The notes under the pieces are model-generated. The model searched no databases and was not told the origin of the DNA. It saw nothing but the letters and a program-made list of their open reading frames with translations. From assembly GCA_964558655.1 (NCBI GenBank), contig CAZLEX010000015.1, forward strand, positions 1 through 39,693: a stretch of DNA of 39,693 nt. The letters are read 5' to 3'. This DNA is from RGIG6353 sp964558655. Lineage in GTDB: Bacteria > Bacillota > Clostridia > Oscillospirales > SIG627. The translations under genes were made by a program, and so were the position numbers. Shown here in pieces: positions 15,200-22,445 of this stretch. Within the stretch, counting starts at the first letter, position 1. Every line of letters starts with the position of its first letter.

Positions 15200-16024
15200 T
15201 TATTTAAACACATTTAAAAGTATAAGTACGGCAAAGCCGAGAATGATGCGATAAACACCGAAAATTTTGAAATCGTGTTTTTTAACATAATCAATAAGGA
15301 ATTTGATTGAAAATATCGAAACGGCAAACGATGTTATCATTCCGACAAGCAAAACGGCAATCTCTTCTTCGGTGAAAGAAAAACCGAATTTGAATATTTC
15401 AAGCAGGCTTGCTCCTGCCATTACCGGAACCGCAAGGAAAAATGTATATTCCGCTGCGACTGTTCTCGAAATTCCTATGAGAAGTGCACCTAAAATCGTT
15501 GCACCGGAACGGGAAACGCCGGGAAATACTGCAGCGAGCAACTGGAACAGTCCGATAATTGCGGCATCGGTAAATGTAATTGAGGCAACGGTTGATTTTT
15601 TGGGGGTATTTCCTTTGTTTCGGTATTCGGCAAGAATAAAAAACACACCGAATACAATGAGTGCCGTCGCAACACATGACGAATTGTAAAACAGTTCATC
15701 GAATTTGTCTGAAAAAAGGATTCCGATAATTGCGGCGGGAATACAGGAGACAACAATTTTAAACCAAAGATTTATGATATCCTTTTTTACGAAAGGTTGG
15801 TTTTTTTTGAATGAAAAAGGGAAAAGTTTGTTCCAATACAGAAGGATTACCGCAAGAATTGCGCCAAACTGTATTACCACCAAAAACATTACGTAAAAAC
15901 TGTCGCTCATTTTTAACGGAAAAAGTTCGTTGAACAGTATCATATGCCCTGTTGAACTTACCGGAAGCCATTCGGTTATTCCCTCCAAAATCCCGACAAA
16001 AAACGCCGTTAAAACATTATGCAA
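15200..16024 (-). CDS. uppP: Undecaprenyl-diphosphatase UppP (BacA family)
   Basis: A 274-residue membrane enzyme that dephosphorylates undecaprenyl diphosphate to regenerate the lipid carrier for peptidoglycan, and can confer bacitracin resistance. The two signature blocks are EGITEWLPVSSTGH near the N-terminus and PGVSRSGATI in the second half, with about eight hydrophobic helices. The proposed start is TTG at 16024 (MHNVLTAFFVGILEG), nine bases after GGAGG; an earlier GTG (16033) overlaps the ribosome-binding site. It has a consensus promoter and is followed by a phosphoribosyltransferase gene. Confidence 0.93.
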   Translation of the reverse strand: MHNVLTAFFVGILEGITEWLPVSSTGHMILFNELFPLKMSDSFYVMFLVVIQFGAILAVILLYWNKLFPFSFKKNQPFVKKDIINLWFKIVVSCIPAAIIGILFSDKFDELFYNSSCVATALIVFGVFFILAEYRNKGNTPKKSTVASITFTDAAIIGLFQLLAAVFPGVSRSGATILGALLIGISRTVAAEYTFFLAVPVMAGASLLEIFKFGFSFTEEEIAVLLVGMITSFAVSIFSIKFLIDYVKKHDFKIFGVYRIILGFAVLILLNVFK

Positions 16025-16060
16025 TACAAACACCTCCGTATTTCCTCACAACCAAAATAG

Positions 16061-16089
16061 ATTATACACCATTCGATATAATTTGTCAA
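16061..16089 (-). promoter_or_regulatory. uppP promoter
   Basis: TTGACA (16089-16084) and TATAAT (16066-16061), 17-base spacer, minus strand: a full sigma-A consensus match. Confidence 0.8.
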
Positions 16090-16100
16090 AGGATTTATGT

Positions 16101-16129
16101 TTGACAAACAGTCTTTTTTTATTTATAAT
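16101..16129 (+). promoter_or_regulatory. Promoter of the NusG-II / Gx transporter / apbE operon
   Basis: TTGACA (16101-16106) and TATAAT (16124-16129), 17-base spacer on the plus strand. It is back to back with the uppP promoter; the -35 boxes are only 11 bases apart. Confidence 0.8.
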
Positions 16130-16228
16130 ATTCTTGTATTTGAATTGTGAGTAAAAAATGACAGAAAATTCATTCTTTGAATAAAATTATATTGAAATTC
16201 AGGCCGTAATATTTATCCGGAGAAAAAT

Positions 16229-16555
16229 ATGAAACTGTTTTGCAAAAAAGATATAGTGATAATATTTATTATTTTTGCCGTGTCGTGTGTGTTGTTTTTC
16301 TTTTTCAAGACAAGGGAGGACGGAAATGTTTTTGTCGTTTCCGTAGATTCTCAAACGGTTGTAAAAGAAAGTATTTACAAAAAGGGACGCTTTGAACTTG
16401 ATAACGGGGTTGTTATCGTATGCGACGGCAAAAGCGTATATTTTGAGGAATCGGATTGTAAGGATAAACTTTGCATAGGCATGGGGCATCTGTCTCACAG
16501 TGGGGATTGGGCTGCCTGTCTTCCCAATAAGACTTTTTTAAAAGTTCTTGAATGA
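16229..16555 (+). CDS. NusG domain II-containing membrane-anchored protein
   Basis: A 108-residue protein with one N-terminal membrane helix (residues 8-27) and an outer beta domain of the NusG-domain-II (DUF1312) type: two Cys in the CKDKLCIGMGHLSHSG block and the closing ACLPNKTFLKVL are family hallmarks. Its role is unknown; in Clostridia it commonly sits with a Gx transporter and an ApbE flavin transferase, exactly as here, so a part in flavinylation of extracytoplasmic redox proteins is a reasonable inference. CCGGAG precedes the ATG. The stop overlaps the ribosome-binding region of the next gene. Confidence 0.85.
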   Translation: MKLFCKKDIVIIFIIFAVSCVLFFFFKTREDGNVFVVSVDSQTVVKESIYKKGRFELDNGVVIVCDGKSVYFEESDCKDKLCIGMGHLSHSGDWAACLPNKTFLKVLE

Positions 16556-16566
16556 GGAGTACCGAG

Positions 16567-17067
16567 ATGAAAAAGAATTTGCATCTTGCACAGACATCGT
16601 TGCTTTTTGCATTATGTATTGTTTTGAATTTTGCTGAAAGTACACTGATACCTCTTTCGGTATATCCGGGAATTAAAATAGGTCTTTCAAATCTTCCCGT
16701 TATGTTTTCTCTTTTATGCCTGACGCCTTCCGTGACGCTGAGTCTTGTTGTTTCAAAATCTGTTTTTGCTTTCATAACAAGAGGTGTCAGTGCCGGATTG
16801 TTGAGCTTTTTCGGAGGAATAATGTCCGTAAGTGTTATGTATATAATTAAAAAGTGTTTTAAAGGAAATGTATCTCTTGTTTGTACGAGCGTATTCGGAG
16901 CCGTTTTTCATAACATCGGACAGCTTATCGGTGTCGCTTTTCTTTGGGGAAGTTTTGGCGTTTTTTCACTTTCTCCGATACTTTTGATATCCGGAATTGT
17001 TTTCGGTATACTGAATGCCCTGCTTGTCAAATACACTTTGCCTTATTTTGAAAAAATCGGAGGTTAG
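16567..17067 (+). CDS. Gx transporter family membrane protein (heptaprenyl diphosphate synthase component I-like, PF07456)
   Basis: A 166-residue integral membrane protein with five or six helices. The pattern of an N-terminal ALxLxLNFxES segment, then PLSVYPGIKIGLSNLPVM and HNIGQLIGVAFLW, is typical of the Gx/ECF-S-like family that was first mislabelled heptaprenyl diphosphate synthase component I. The substrate is not established; a flavin or quinone-related cargo is conceivable given the apbE gene next to it. I start it at ATG 16567 because GGAG is eight bases upstream; an ATG at 16552 lies before the ribosome-binding site. Its stop is followed by the TTG start of apbE with one base between. 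Confidence 0.82.
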   Translation: MKKNLHLAQTSLLFALCIVLNFAESTLIPLSVYPGIKIGLSNLPVMFSLLCLTPSVTLSLVVSKSVFAFITRGVSAGLLSFFGGIMSVSVMYIIKKCFKGNVSLVCTSVFGAVFHNIGQLIGVAFLWGSFGVFSLSPILLISGIVFGILNALLVKYTLPYFEKIGG

Positions 17068-17068
17068 T

Positions 17069-18058
17069 TTGAAAAAGCTCCTGTTTTTGCTGTTGCTCTC
17101 GCTTTTTGTATTCTCTTCGCTTTTTTCCTGCGGGAAAAGAAACTATTCGGAGTGTCGCTACGGTCTGTTCGATACTTTCGTACAGATTGACGGAACTTTT
17201 GAGTCCGAAGAAAAATTTGAAGAAATATCTTCTCTTGTATATGATACCTTGTACTATTACTCGTCTCTTTTAAACGCCTATGAAGATTGTGATATTACGA
17301 ATTTAAAAGCGGTAAACGAAAGCGGTGGAGAGACGCTGGAAATAAACGGAGATTTATATGATTTTTTGCTTTTTTTGAAAGATACCGAAAAAAAGACCGA
17401 CGGAGCGTGTGCACCGTCGATGGGAACGGTTACAGCCACCTGGAAAAGCTTTATAAACGGCGAAAGCGATACCGTCCCCACGACTGAATTTCTCAAGCAG
17501 TGTGCCTCACACGCTGATTTTGATACGGTTATTTTACAGGAAAATCCGTACAGAGTAACCTTGAGCGATCCGGAATTGCGTATTGATGCGGGAGCGGTCG
17601 CTAAGGGTTGGGCAGCCGATCGATTGAAAGAAATTCTCAAGCAACGCGGAGTGGAAAACCTTTTGGTGAATTTGGGTGGGAATGTCATTGCTATCGGCTC
17701 AAACGGAAATTCGGATTGGAATATAGGAATAAAAAATCCCGACGGAGGAATTTTTACGGCTGTGGAAGTTTGCGATATGTCGGTTGTTACGAGCGGAGTT
17801 TACGAAAGAGGCCGACTTTTTGACGGAATTCTGTATCATCATATAATATCTCACCAAACGCTTTTTCCGCCGGTATATTATATTTCGGTTACGGTTATAT
17901 CTCCCTCGTCGGCCGAAGCCGATATGCTTTCTACCGCACTGTTTGTGCTCCCGTATGAAGAGAGCGAAGAATTGTTGAAAAAATTCCCCGATGCTTGTGC
18001 CATGTGGGTATGCGAAAGCGGAGAACGGTATTATTCGGATAACTTTCCGGTAAAATAA
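17069..18058 (+). CDS. apbE: FAD:protein FMN transferase (ApbE), lipoprotein
   Basis: A 329-residue lipoprotein that attaches FMN from FAD to a Ser/Thr in flavoproteins such as RnfG and RnfD. The proposed TTG start at 17069 follows GGAGG and opens a lipoprotein signal ending in SLFSC, which fits an enzyme tethered outside the membrane. Family motifs: PSMGTVTATWKSF, DAGAVAKGWAADRL (around 180), VNLGGN and TSGVYERG. The segment that normally reads HI(I/L)DPxT reads HHIISHQTLFP here, so the usual Asp is Ser; activity may still be supported by other ligands. An extended frame from 17015 would overlap the previous gene and lose the signal peptide. The likely targets, rnfD and rnfG, lie 6-7 kb downstream. 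Confidence 0.9.
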   Translation: MKKLLFLLLLSLFVFSSLFSCGKRNYSECRYGLFDTFVQIDGTFESEEKFEEISSLVYDTLYYYSSLLNAYEDCDITNLKAVNESGGETLEINGDLYDFLLFLKDTEKKTDGACAPSMGTVTATWKSFINGESDTVPTTEFLKQCASHADFDTVILQENPYRVTLSDPELRIDAGAVAKGWAADRLKEILKQRGVENLLVNLGGNVIAIGSNGNSDWNIGIKNPDGGIFTAVEVCDMSVVTSGVYERGRLFDGILYHHIISHQTLFPPVYYISVTVISPSSAEADMLSTALFVLPYEESEELLKKFPDACAMWVCESGERYYSDNFPVK

Positions 18059-18098
18059 GGGGCAGACCTGAAGTTTTCGGTTTGCCCCTTATTTTTAA
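18059..18098 (+). terminator. Intrinsic terminator of the apbE operon
   Basis: GGGGCAGACC pairs with GGTTTGCCCC (one G-T pair) around a 10-base loop and is followed by TTATTTTT on the plus strand. It overlaps the end of the convergent aminopeptidase gene. Confidence 0.85.
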
Positions 18099-19381
18099 TT
18101 TATCGAATATCCGTTTTTACTTTTTTCGATTGAAACGCTGTAAAACATTTCGAAAGCACGCGACATATACTCTGTGTCAATCGCTCCGGCAGTTTCCGAC
18201 GATGAATGCATCGAAAGAACCGACGCACCTACATCAACGCACATAACCGAAACCTTTCCCTGAACAATATGTCCCAGAGTCGTTCCGCCGGGTATATCGG
18301 AACGGTTAGCATAAATTTGACACGGTACCTGAGCTGTTTTTGCAATTTCGGAAAAGATTGCCGCGGAAAGTGCCGTCGTGGTATAACGCTTTTGAGAATT
18401 GTATTTTATAGCTATCCCTTCATTTAGGAGCGGTGCGGTGTTTTTGTCAAAAAGTTCCGGGTGATTTGGGTGAAGAGAATGTGCGGCGTCGGCACTTACA
18501 AAAAAGCTTTGTGCCAATGAAGAAAAATGTTCCTCTCCGGTTTTTCCCAATGCAAAACTTATGCGTTCGAGAGTGTTTGAAAGAAGATCCGATGCGGCTC
18601 CGCTTGTCCCTCCGCTGCCTATTTCTTCGCCGTCAAAGACAGCCATTACGGGAACAGCCGTACTTTCGTCACTGTTTAAAAATCCGGCAAGCGATGCAAA
18701 TACCGACTGTAAATTATCAAGTCTCGGACAGGATATAAATTCATCGTTTTCTCCCCAGACCGTACCTTTTCCGTACGGAACAAGATATAAGTCGTGAGAA
18801 AGAATTTCTTCCGGCATGACCGACAGACTTTTTGCAATACGACAAAGAGCATCGGAAGAATTTTTTAATCCGTACATAAGATACATATCGACAGACGGAT
18901 TTGTTTCCTGCTTTGTTGAGAAATGAGGCGGAATACGCGGAATAATGCCAAAGTTGTCAATTTTTACAAGTCTTTCGGAAATTCCGTAATCCTCCGACAA
19001 AACGACATTTCCCGCAAGCGTTAACGGAATGTCGAAAAAGCTGTCGGAGATGAGGCCTCCGTATTTTTCAACCGAAAGTTTCTTTATTCCGAGAGTTTCT
19101 TCTTTGAAATCAGGCTTTAATTTTAATGACGGACTGTCGCAGTGAGAGAGTATTGCGTGAAATGAAACGCTTTCAGCCTCCGGAACCCGAAAGGCAATGA
19201 GCGAAGAATTGTCCCGTGTTACAAAATAGCGTCCGCCGTTTTCCAAAGCCCACTGTTCGTTTTCGAAAAGCTCTTCATACCCCTCTGCAAATAAACGGCT
19301 TTTTAAGTTATGAATAACAAAATGCGAGGTAGGAGACGATTCGATAAAATCAAGTAATTCTCTGTTTATTTGCCTGTACAT
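18095..19381 (-). CDS. M18 family aminopeptidase (aspartyl aminopeptidase type)
   Basis: A 428-residue cytoplasmic dizinc aminopeptidase, the length of bacterial ApeB-type enzymes. Metal ligands and catalytic residues are recognisable: H80 (LSHCDSPSLKLKP), the Asp of CPRLDNLQSV, the Glu pair of DGEEIGSGGTSGA, the Asp of VSADAAHSLHP and the final His of VLSMHSSSE. Members remove N-terminal acidic or neutral residues from peptides and act as large oligomers. It starts four bases after the preceding small gene, with GAGGT before the ATG, so the two are translated from one message. The 3' end converges on the apbE terminator. Confidence 0.92.
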   Translation of the reverse strand: MYRQINRELLDFIESSPTSHFVIHNLKSRLFAEGYEELFENEQWALENGGRYFVTRDNSSLIAFRVPEAESVSFHAILSHCDSPSLKLKPDFKEETLGIKKLSVEKYGGLISDSFFDIPLTLAGNVVLSEDYGISERLVKIDNFGIIPRIPPHFSTKQETNPSVDMYLMYGLKNSSDALCRIAKSLSVMPEEILSHDLYLVPYGKGTVWGENDEFISCPRLDNLQSVFASLAGFLNSDESTAVPVMAVFDGEEIGSGGTSGAASDLLSNTLERISFALGKTGEEHFSSLAQSFFVSADAAHSLHPNHPELFDKNTAPLLNEGIAIKYNSQKRYTTTALSAAIFSEIAKTAQVPCQIYANRSDIPGGTTLGHIVQGKVSVMCVDVGASVLSMHSSSETAGAIDTEYMSRAFEMFYSVSIEKSKNGYSIN

Positions 19382-19384
19382 AAT

Positions 19385-19717
19385 TTATACCTCTTTGGAA
19401 AGTTTTCTGTAATAGGAAAAATGTGCAACAACACATCTGTCCCTTTGTGTTTCGATATCCGTACCGCGTATTATTATACCGTTTCTGCTCATAAGTTCGG
19501 AAATATTTATCTCATATACATTGCCTTGAAAAACCGTTTTACCCTCACAGCAAAGGATAAACAGATTGTCTTTCATCGATATACTTCCGGATTTGCCTAT
19601 AAGTATTTCTTCACCTTCGATTCTTTCCGTAACGGATTCTATAACGAGGTTATTAAATTTTTCGGCTTGAGCGAGTTTGTATTTTTTTGAATTTTCTTTT
19701 TTCCCGAAAAGTCCCAT
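19385..19717 (-). CDS. Conserved-looking hypothetical protein, possibly PH/SHOCT-like small cytoplasmic protein
   Basis: A 110-residue protein I do not recognise. It begins MGLFGKK, has a charged helix-prone N-terminus, then alternating beta-like strands (residues 35-95) with two Cys in LFILCCEGKT, and no membrane segment. AAAGGAG is well placed before the ATG and the coding style matches its neighbours, so I take it as real. It overlaps the operon of the M18 aminopeptidase (gap of three bases), and a strong terminator stands just before its ribosome-binding site, so it probably depends on read-through from the ABC transporter operon or on an internal promoter that I cannot see. Confidence 0.6.
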   Translation of the reverse strand: MGLFGKKENSKKYKLAQAEKFNNLVIESVTERIEGEEILIGKSGSISMKDNLFILCCEGKTVFQGNVYEINISELMSRNGIIIRGTDIETQRDRCVVAHFSYYRKLSKEV

Positions 19718-19733
19718 TCTTTCTCCTTTTTGT

Positions 19734-19767
19734 AAAAAACGAAAGAAAGACTTTCGTCTTTCTTTCG
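19734..19767 (-). terminator. Intrinsic terminator of the amino-acid ABC transporter operon
   Basis: On the minus strand CGAAAGAAAGAC / GTCTTTCTTTCG with a small loop, followed by TTTTTTAC. It ends about 15 bases before the start of the hypothetical gene at 19717. Confidence 0.85.
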
Positions 19768-19853
19768 ATGCCCTTTCAAAAATGTTTCATCGATTTTTAA
19801 GAAAAAATAATTTCTTTGAAAGACCGATTTTTTAAAAATTGCATATTTTTTGC

Positions 19854-20600
19854 TTATAAAACTTTTGACAGAAATTCTCGAAGTCTGGGATTTTGCGGAT
19901 TGTTGAAAAATTCTTCGGGAGTTGCCTGCTCCGTTATGAGACCGCCGTCAATGAAAAATACACGGGAACCGACTTCGCGTGCAAAACCCATTTCATGAGT
20001 TACAACGACCATTGTCATTCCCTCGCCGGCAAGTTCACGCATGAGTTCCAAAACTTCTCCGACCATTTCGGGATCAAGAGCCGAAGTGGGTTCATCAAAC
20101 AGCATAACATCGGGATTCATCGCGAGGGAACGCACTATGGCAATTCTCTGTTTTTGTCCTCCCGAAAGCTGTGACGGATACGAAAAAGCCTTGTCTGCAA
20201 GACCTATTCTTTTTAAAAGAGAATTGGCTCTTTCCTGTGCCTCTTCTTTTGACGCAAGTTTTAATTTTACCGGAGACAAAGTAATGTTGTCCATGATGGT
20301 AAGGTGCGGAAAAAGATTGAAATGCTGGAAAACCATACCCATTTTTTCACGGACTTTATTTATGTTTACATTTTGGGCGTTTATTACCTTTCCCTCAAAC
20401 CAAACTTCGCCGGATGTCGGGGATTCCAATAAGTTCAGGCATCGCAGGAATGTGCTCTTTCCGCCGCCTGACGGGCCGACCACAACCACGACATCTCCGC
20501 TGTTAATTTCGGCATTAATTCCGTCAAGTGCTTTTACTTTGCCGTTAAGATAATGCTTTTTTAAATTTTTTGTACGGATAAGGGCTTTATCAGCGTTCAT
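19854..20600 (-). CDS. Polar amino-acid ABC transporter ATP-binding protein (GlnQ/HisP type)
   Basis: A 248-residue ATPase that drives the adjacent permease. Walker A is GPSGGGKST (about residues 41-49), the Q-loop is in MVFQHFNLFPHLT, the ABC signature is LSGGQKQR, Walker B is VMLFDEPTSALDPE and the H-loop is VVTHEMGFA: the full pattern of the polar amino-acid uptake family. ATG 20600 follows AGGAG and overlaps the end of the permease gene by 11 bases, suggesting translational coupling. The full operon order is binding protein, permease, ATPase. Specificity is not evident from the ATPase. Confidence 0.95.
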   Translation of the reverse strand: MNADKALIRTKNLKKHYLNGKVKALDGINAEINSGDVVVVVGPSGGGKSTFLRCLNLLESPTSGEVWFEGKVINAQNVNINKVREKMGMVFQHFNLFPHLTIMDNITLSPVKLKLASKEEAQERANSLLKRIGLADKAFSYPSQLSGGQKQRIAIVRSLAMNPDVMLFDEPTSALDPEMVGEVLELMRELAGEGMTMVVVTHEMGFAREVGSRVFFIDGGLITEQATPEEFFNNPQNPRLREFLSKVL

Positions 20601-21357
20601 TTTGGCGAAGTCTCCTTTCGAGAAGTCTGACGAAATAGGTAAGTACCATAACTATTACCAAATATACAAGAGCAACGGCTATGAGCGGCATATACGCCGA
20701 AAAAGTTCTTCCCCGTATAATTTCTCCCGCTTTTGTAAGATCCATAACACCTACATAACCGGCAACGGAAGTTTCTTTTAAAAGTACTATAAACTCGTTG
20801 CACAAAGTAGGAAGAATAGCTTTAAATGCCTGAGGTAGAACTATGTACCACATCGTTCTCGTATAATTAAATCCGAGCGAGCGTCCCGCTTCAAACTGAC
20901 CGTTGTCGACCGATAAAATTCCGCCTCTAAATATTTCGGCCACATATGCTCCGGAATTTATACCGAAGGCAATGGCGGATACTGCCAGCCCGTTTCGCCA
21001 CGATGCAAATATAACGAAATAAAATATCAAAAGCTGGACAACTACCGGCGTACCTCTTATAACCGTTAAATATATTTGACATATTCCGTTGAAAAATTTT
21101 AAAAAGAAATATCCGACACCGCCTTTTTTCTTAAGCTCTTCGTGATTTTTGTCGTAAGTTGACCGAACGACCGCCACCACAATTCCGATAACAATACCTA
21201 TTATGAGAGCAAAGAAAGTTATCTTAACTGTTGCCAGCAAGCCTTTTGCAAGCGACTTCCACCTGTCAGCTTTTATAAAATTTTGATAAAAATCGTCTTT
21301 AAAGTCACTAATCCATAAATTTATACTTTTTGTGAGGGAATCAATCAGAGATTTCAT
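20590..21357 (-). CDS. Polar amino-acid ABC transporter permease (HisM/GlnP type)
   Basis: A 255-residue membrane protein with an amphipathic N-terminal extension of about 45 residues before the first helix, then the family core with the RGTPVVVQL block and the EAA loop EAGRSLGFNYTRTMWYIVLPQA-type sequence that docks on the ATPase. Only one permease gene is present, so the channel is probably a homodimer. A charged stretch (NHEELKKKGG) sits in the first cytoplasmic loop. The Shine-Dalgarno (AAGGA) is weak and far from ATG 21357, in keeping with lower synthesis than the binding protein. It follows a hairpin that may attenuate transcription. Confidence 0.92.
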   Translation of the reverse strand: MKSLIDSLTKSINLWISDFKDDFYQNFIKADRWKSLAKGLLATVKITFFALIIGIVIGIVVAVVRSTYDKNHEELKKKGGVGYFFLKFFNGICQIYLTVIRGTPVVVQLLIFYFVIFASWRNGLAVSAIAFGINSGAYVAEIFRGGILSVDNGQFEAGRSLGFNYTRTMWYIVLPQAFKAILPTLCNEFIVLLKETSVAGYVGVMDLTKAGEIIRGRTFSAYMPLIAVALVYLVIVMVLTYFVRLLERRLRQNER

Positions 21358-21402
21358 TAATTGTTTATCTGTCCTTCCAAATATTTTGTCTTTTTACAAA
21401 GT

Positions 21403-21433
21403 CAGGGACATCCTCGGACTGAAGATGTCCCTG
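21403..21433 (-). terminator. Hairpin/attenuator between binding-protein and permease genes
   Basis: CAGGGACATC / GATGTCCCTG (10 bp) with an 11-base loop on the minus strand, followed only by ACTTTGT. Weak as a terminator, it may stabilise the upstream message and lower permease expression, a common arrangement for ABC importers. Confidence 0.6.
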
Positions 21434-21450
21434 TAAAATCACACTGAAAA

Positions 21451-22218
21451 TTATTCGGCGGGAATATACTTTTTGACGATTCTGTCGACAGTTCCGTCTT
21501 CTTTCAATTCCGCAAGTGCCTTGTTAACTTCGTCGAGAAGTTCGGAGTTATTTTTGGAAATTGCTATTGCGTAATCTTCATCAGCCCATGTTGCGTCGAG
21601 AATCTTGAGTCCTTCGTTTTCTTTAACATAAGATTTTGCGGGTTCGTTGTCAATAATTACGCACTGTACTTTTCCCGTTTTGAGAGCTTCGACAGCTTCT
21701 GTTCCCGACTTGTACGCAATAACCGCGTCTTCGCCGTAACCACCGTTTTTCGGTGTATCCGAAGCGTAAATATGACCTGTCGTACCCTGTTGAACTCCGA
21801 TTTTAACTCCGTCGTTGCCTATATCGTCAAGAGATTGAACATCTCCGTCTTCCTTAACGATAACAACCTGAATACCTTTTGCGTATGTATCCGTGAAGTT
21901 GACATTTTTAAGTCTGTCTTCGGTAACAGTCATACCTGCCATACCGATGTCGTATTTGCCTGTCTGGACACCGTTTATAATGGAGTCGAAGTCTACATCT
22001 TCAACTACAAGTTCACGGCCGAGCTTGTCGGCAATTGCCTTAGCAATTTCGATATCAATGCCCTGAAATTCATCGCCTTCTTTATATTCGTAAGGAGGAA
22101 ATGTTGCATTTGTTGCCATGATGAGCTTTGTATCGTCTGAATCGTCACAGGAGACGAGGAAAAGCACACCTGTCAAAACAAATGAAAGTGCCAATAAAAG
22201 TGTTATAATTCTTTTCAT
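21451..22218 (-). CDS. Amino-acid ABC transporter substrate-binding lipoprotein
   Basis: A 255-residue extracellular binding protein (SBP_bac_3 family). The signal ends in the lipobox LVSC with Cys about residue 24, followed by an Asp-rich linker. Ligand-pocket landmarks are ATNATFPPYEYKEG, FQGIDIEIAKAIA, DIGMAGMTVTEDRLKNVNFTD (its Arg usually binds the ligand carboxylate) and GVQQGTTGHIYA. The pattern fits a polar or basic amino acid, but the exact ligand is not decided. It is the first gene of a three-gene operon and has a TATAAT-containing promoter about 50 bases upstream. Confidence 0.93.
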   Translation of the reverse strand: MKRIITLLLALSFVLTGVLFLVSCDDSDDTKLIMATNATFPPYEYKEGDEFQGIDIEIAKAIADKLGRELVVEDVDFDSIINGVQTGKYDIGMAGMTVTEDRLKNVNFTDTYAKGIQVVIVKEDGDVQSLDDIGNDGVKIGVQQGTTGHIYASDTPKNGGYGEDAVIAYKSGTEAVEALKTGKVQCVIIDNEPAKSYVKENEGLKILDATWADEDYAIAISKNNSELLDEVNKALAELKEDGTVDRIVKKYIPAE

Positions 22219-22261
22219 GATTAATCCCTTTCAAAATATGTATTGGTTTCCACCGAGCATA

Positions 22262-22291
22262 ATTATACAACATAACTGCATAAAAAATCAA
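22262..22291 (-). promoter_or_regulatory. Promoter of the amino-acid ABC operon
   Basis: TTGATT (22291-22286) and TATAAT (22267-22262), 18-base spacer, minus strand. Confidence 0.55.
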
Positions 22292-22391
22292 TACTTTTTT
22301 AAATATTTTTGCTTTTTTCCTTTAATTGCGACCTGAACGGGTAAATTATATTGCTTTTCGTTAACAAAATTTTGTGCTTTTTAAATTTTTG

Positions 22392-22420
22392 TTGAAATTA
22401 AAACATAAAAATGCTATAAT
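22392..22420 (+). promoter_or_regulatory. Promoter of the rnf operon
   Basis: TTGAAA (22392-22397) and TATAAT (22415-22420), 17-base spacer, plus strand; the leader is very short because AAGGAG begins at 22430. Confidence 0.75.
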
Positions 22421-22445
22421 GTCTATGTAAAGGAGAGTGAACATA

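Noticed and set aside
16158..16185. Eight-codon frame (MTENSFFE) in the leader of the NusG-II operon
   Set aside because: No ribosome-binding site and no attenuator structure around it; likely chance.
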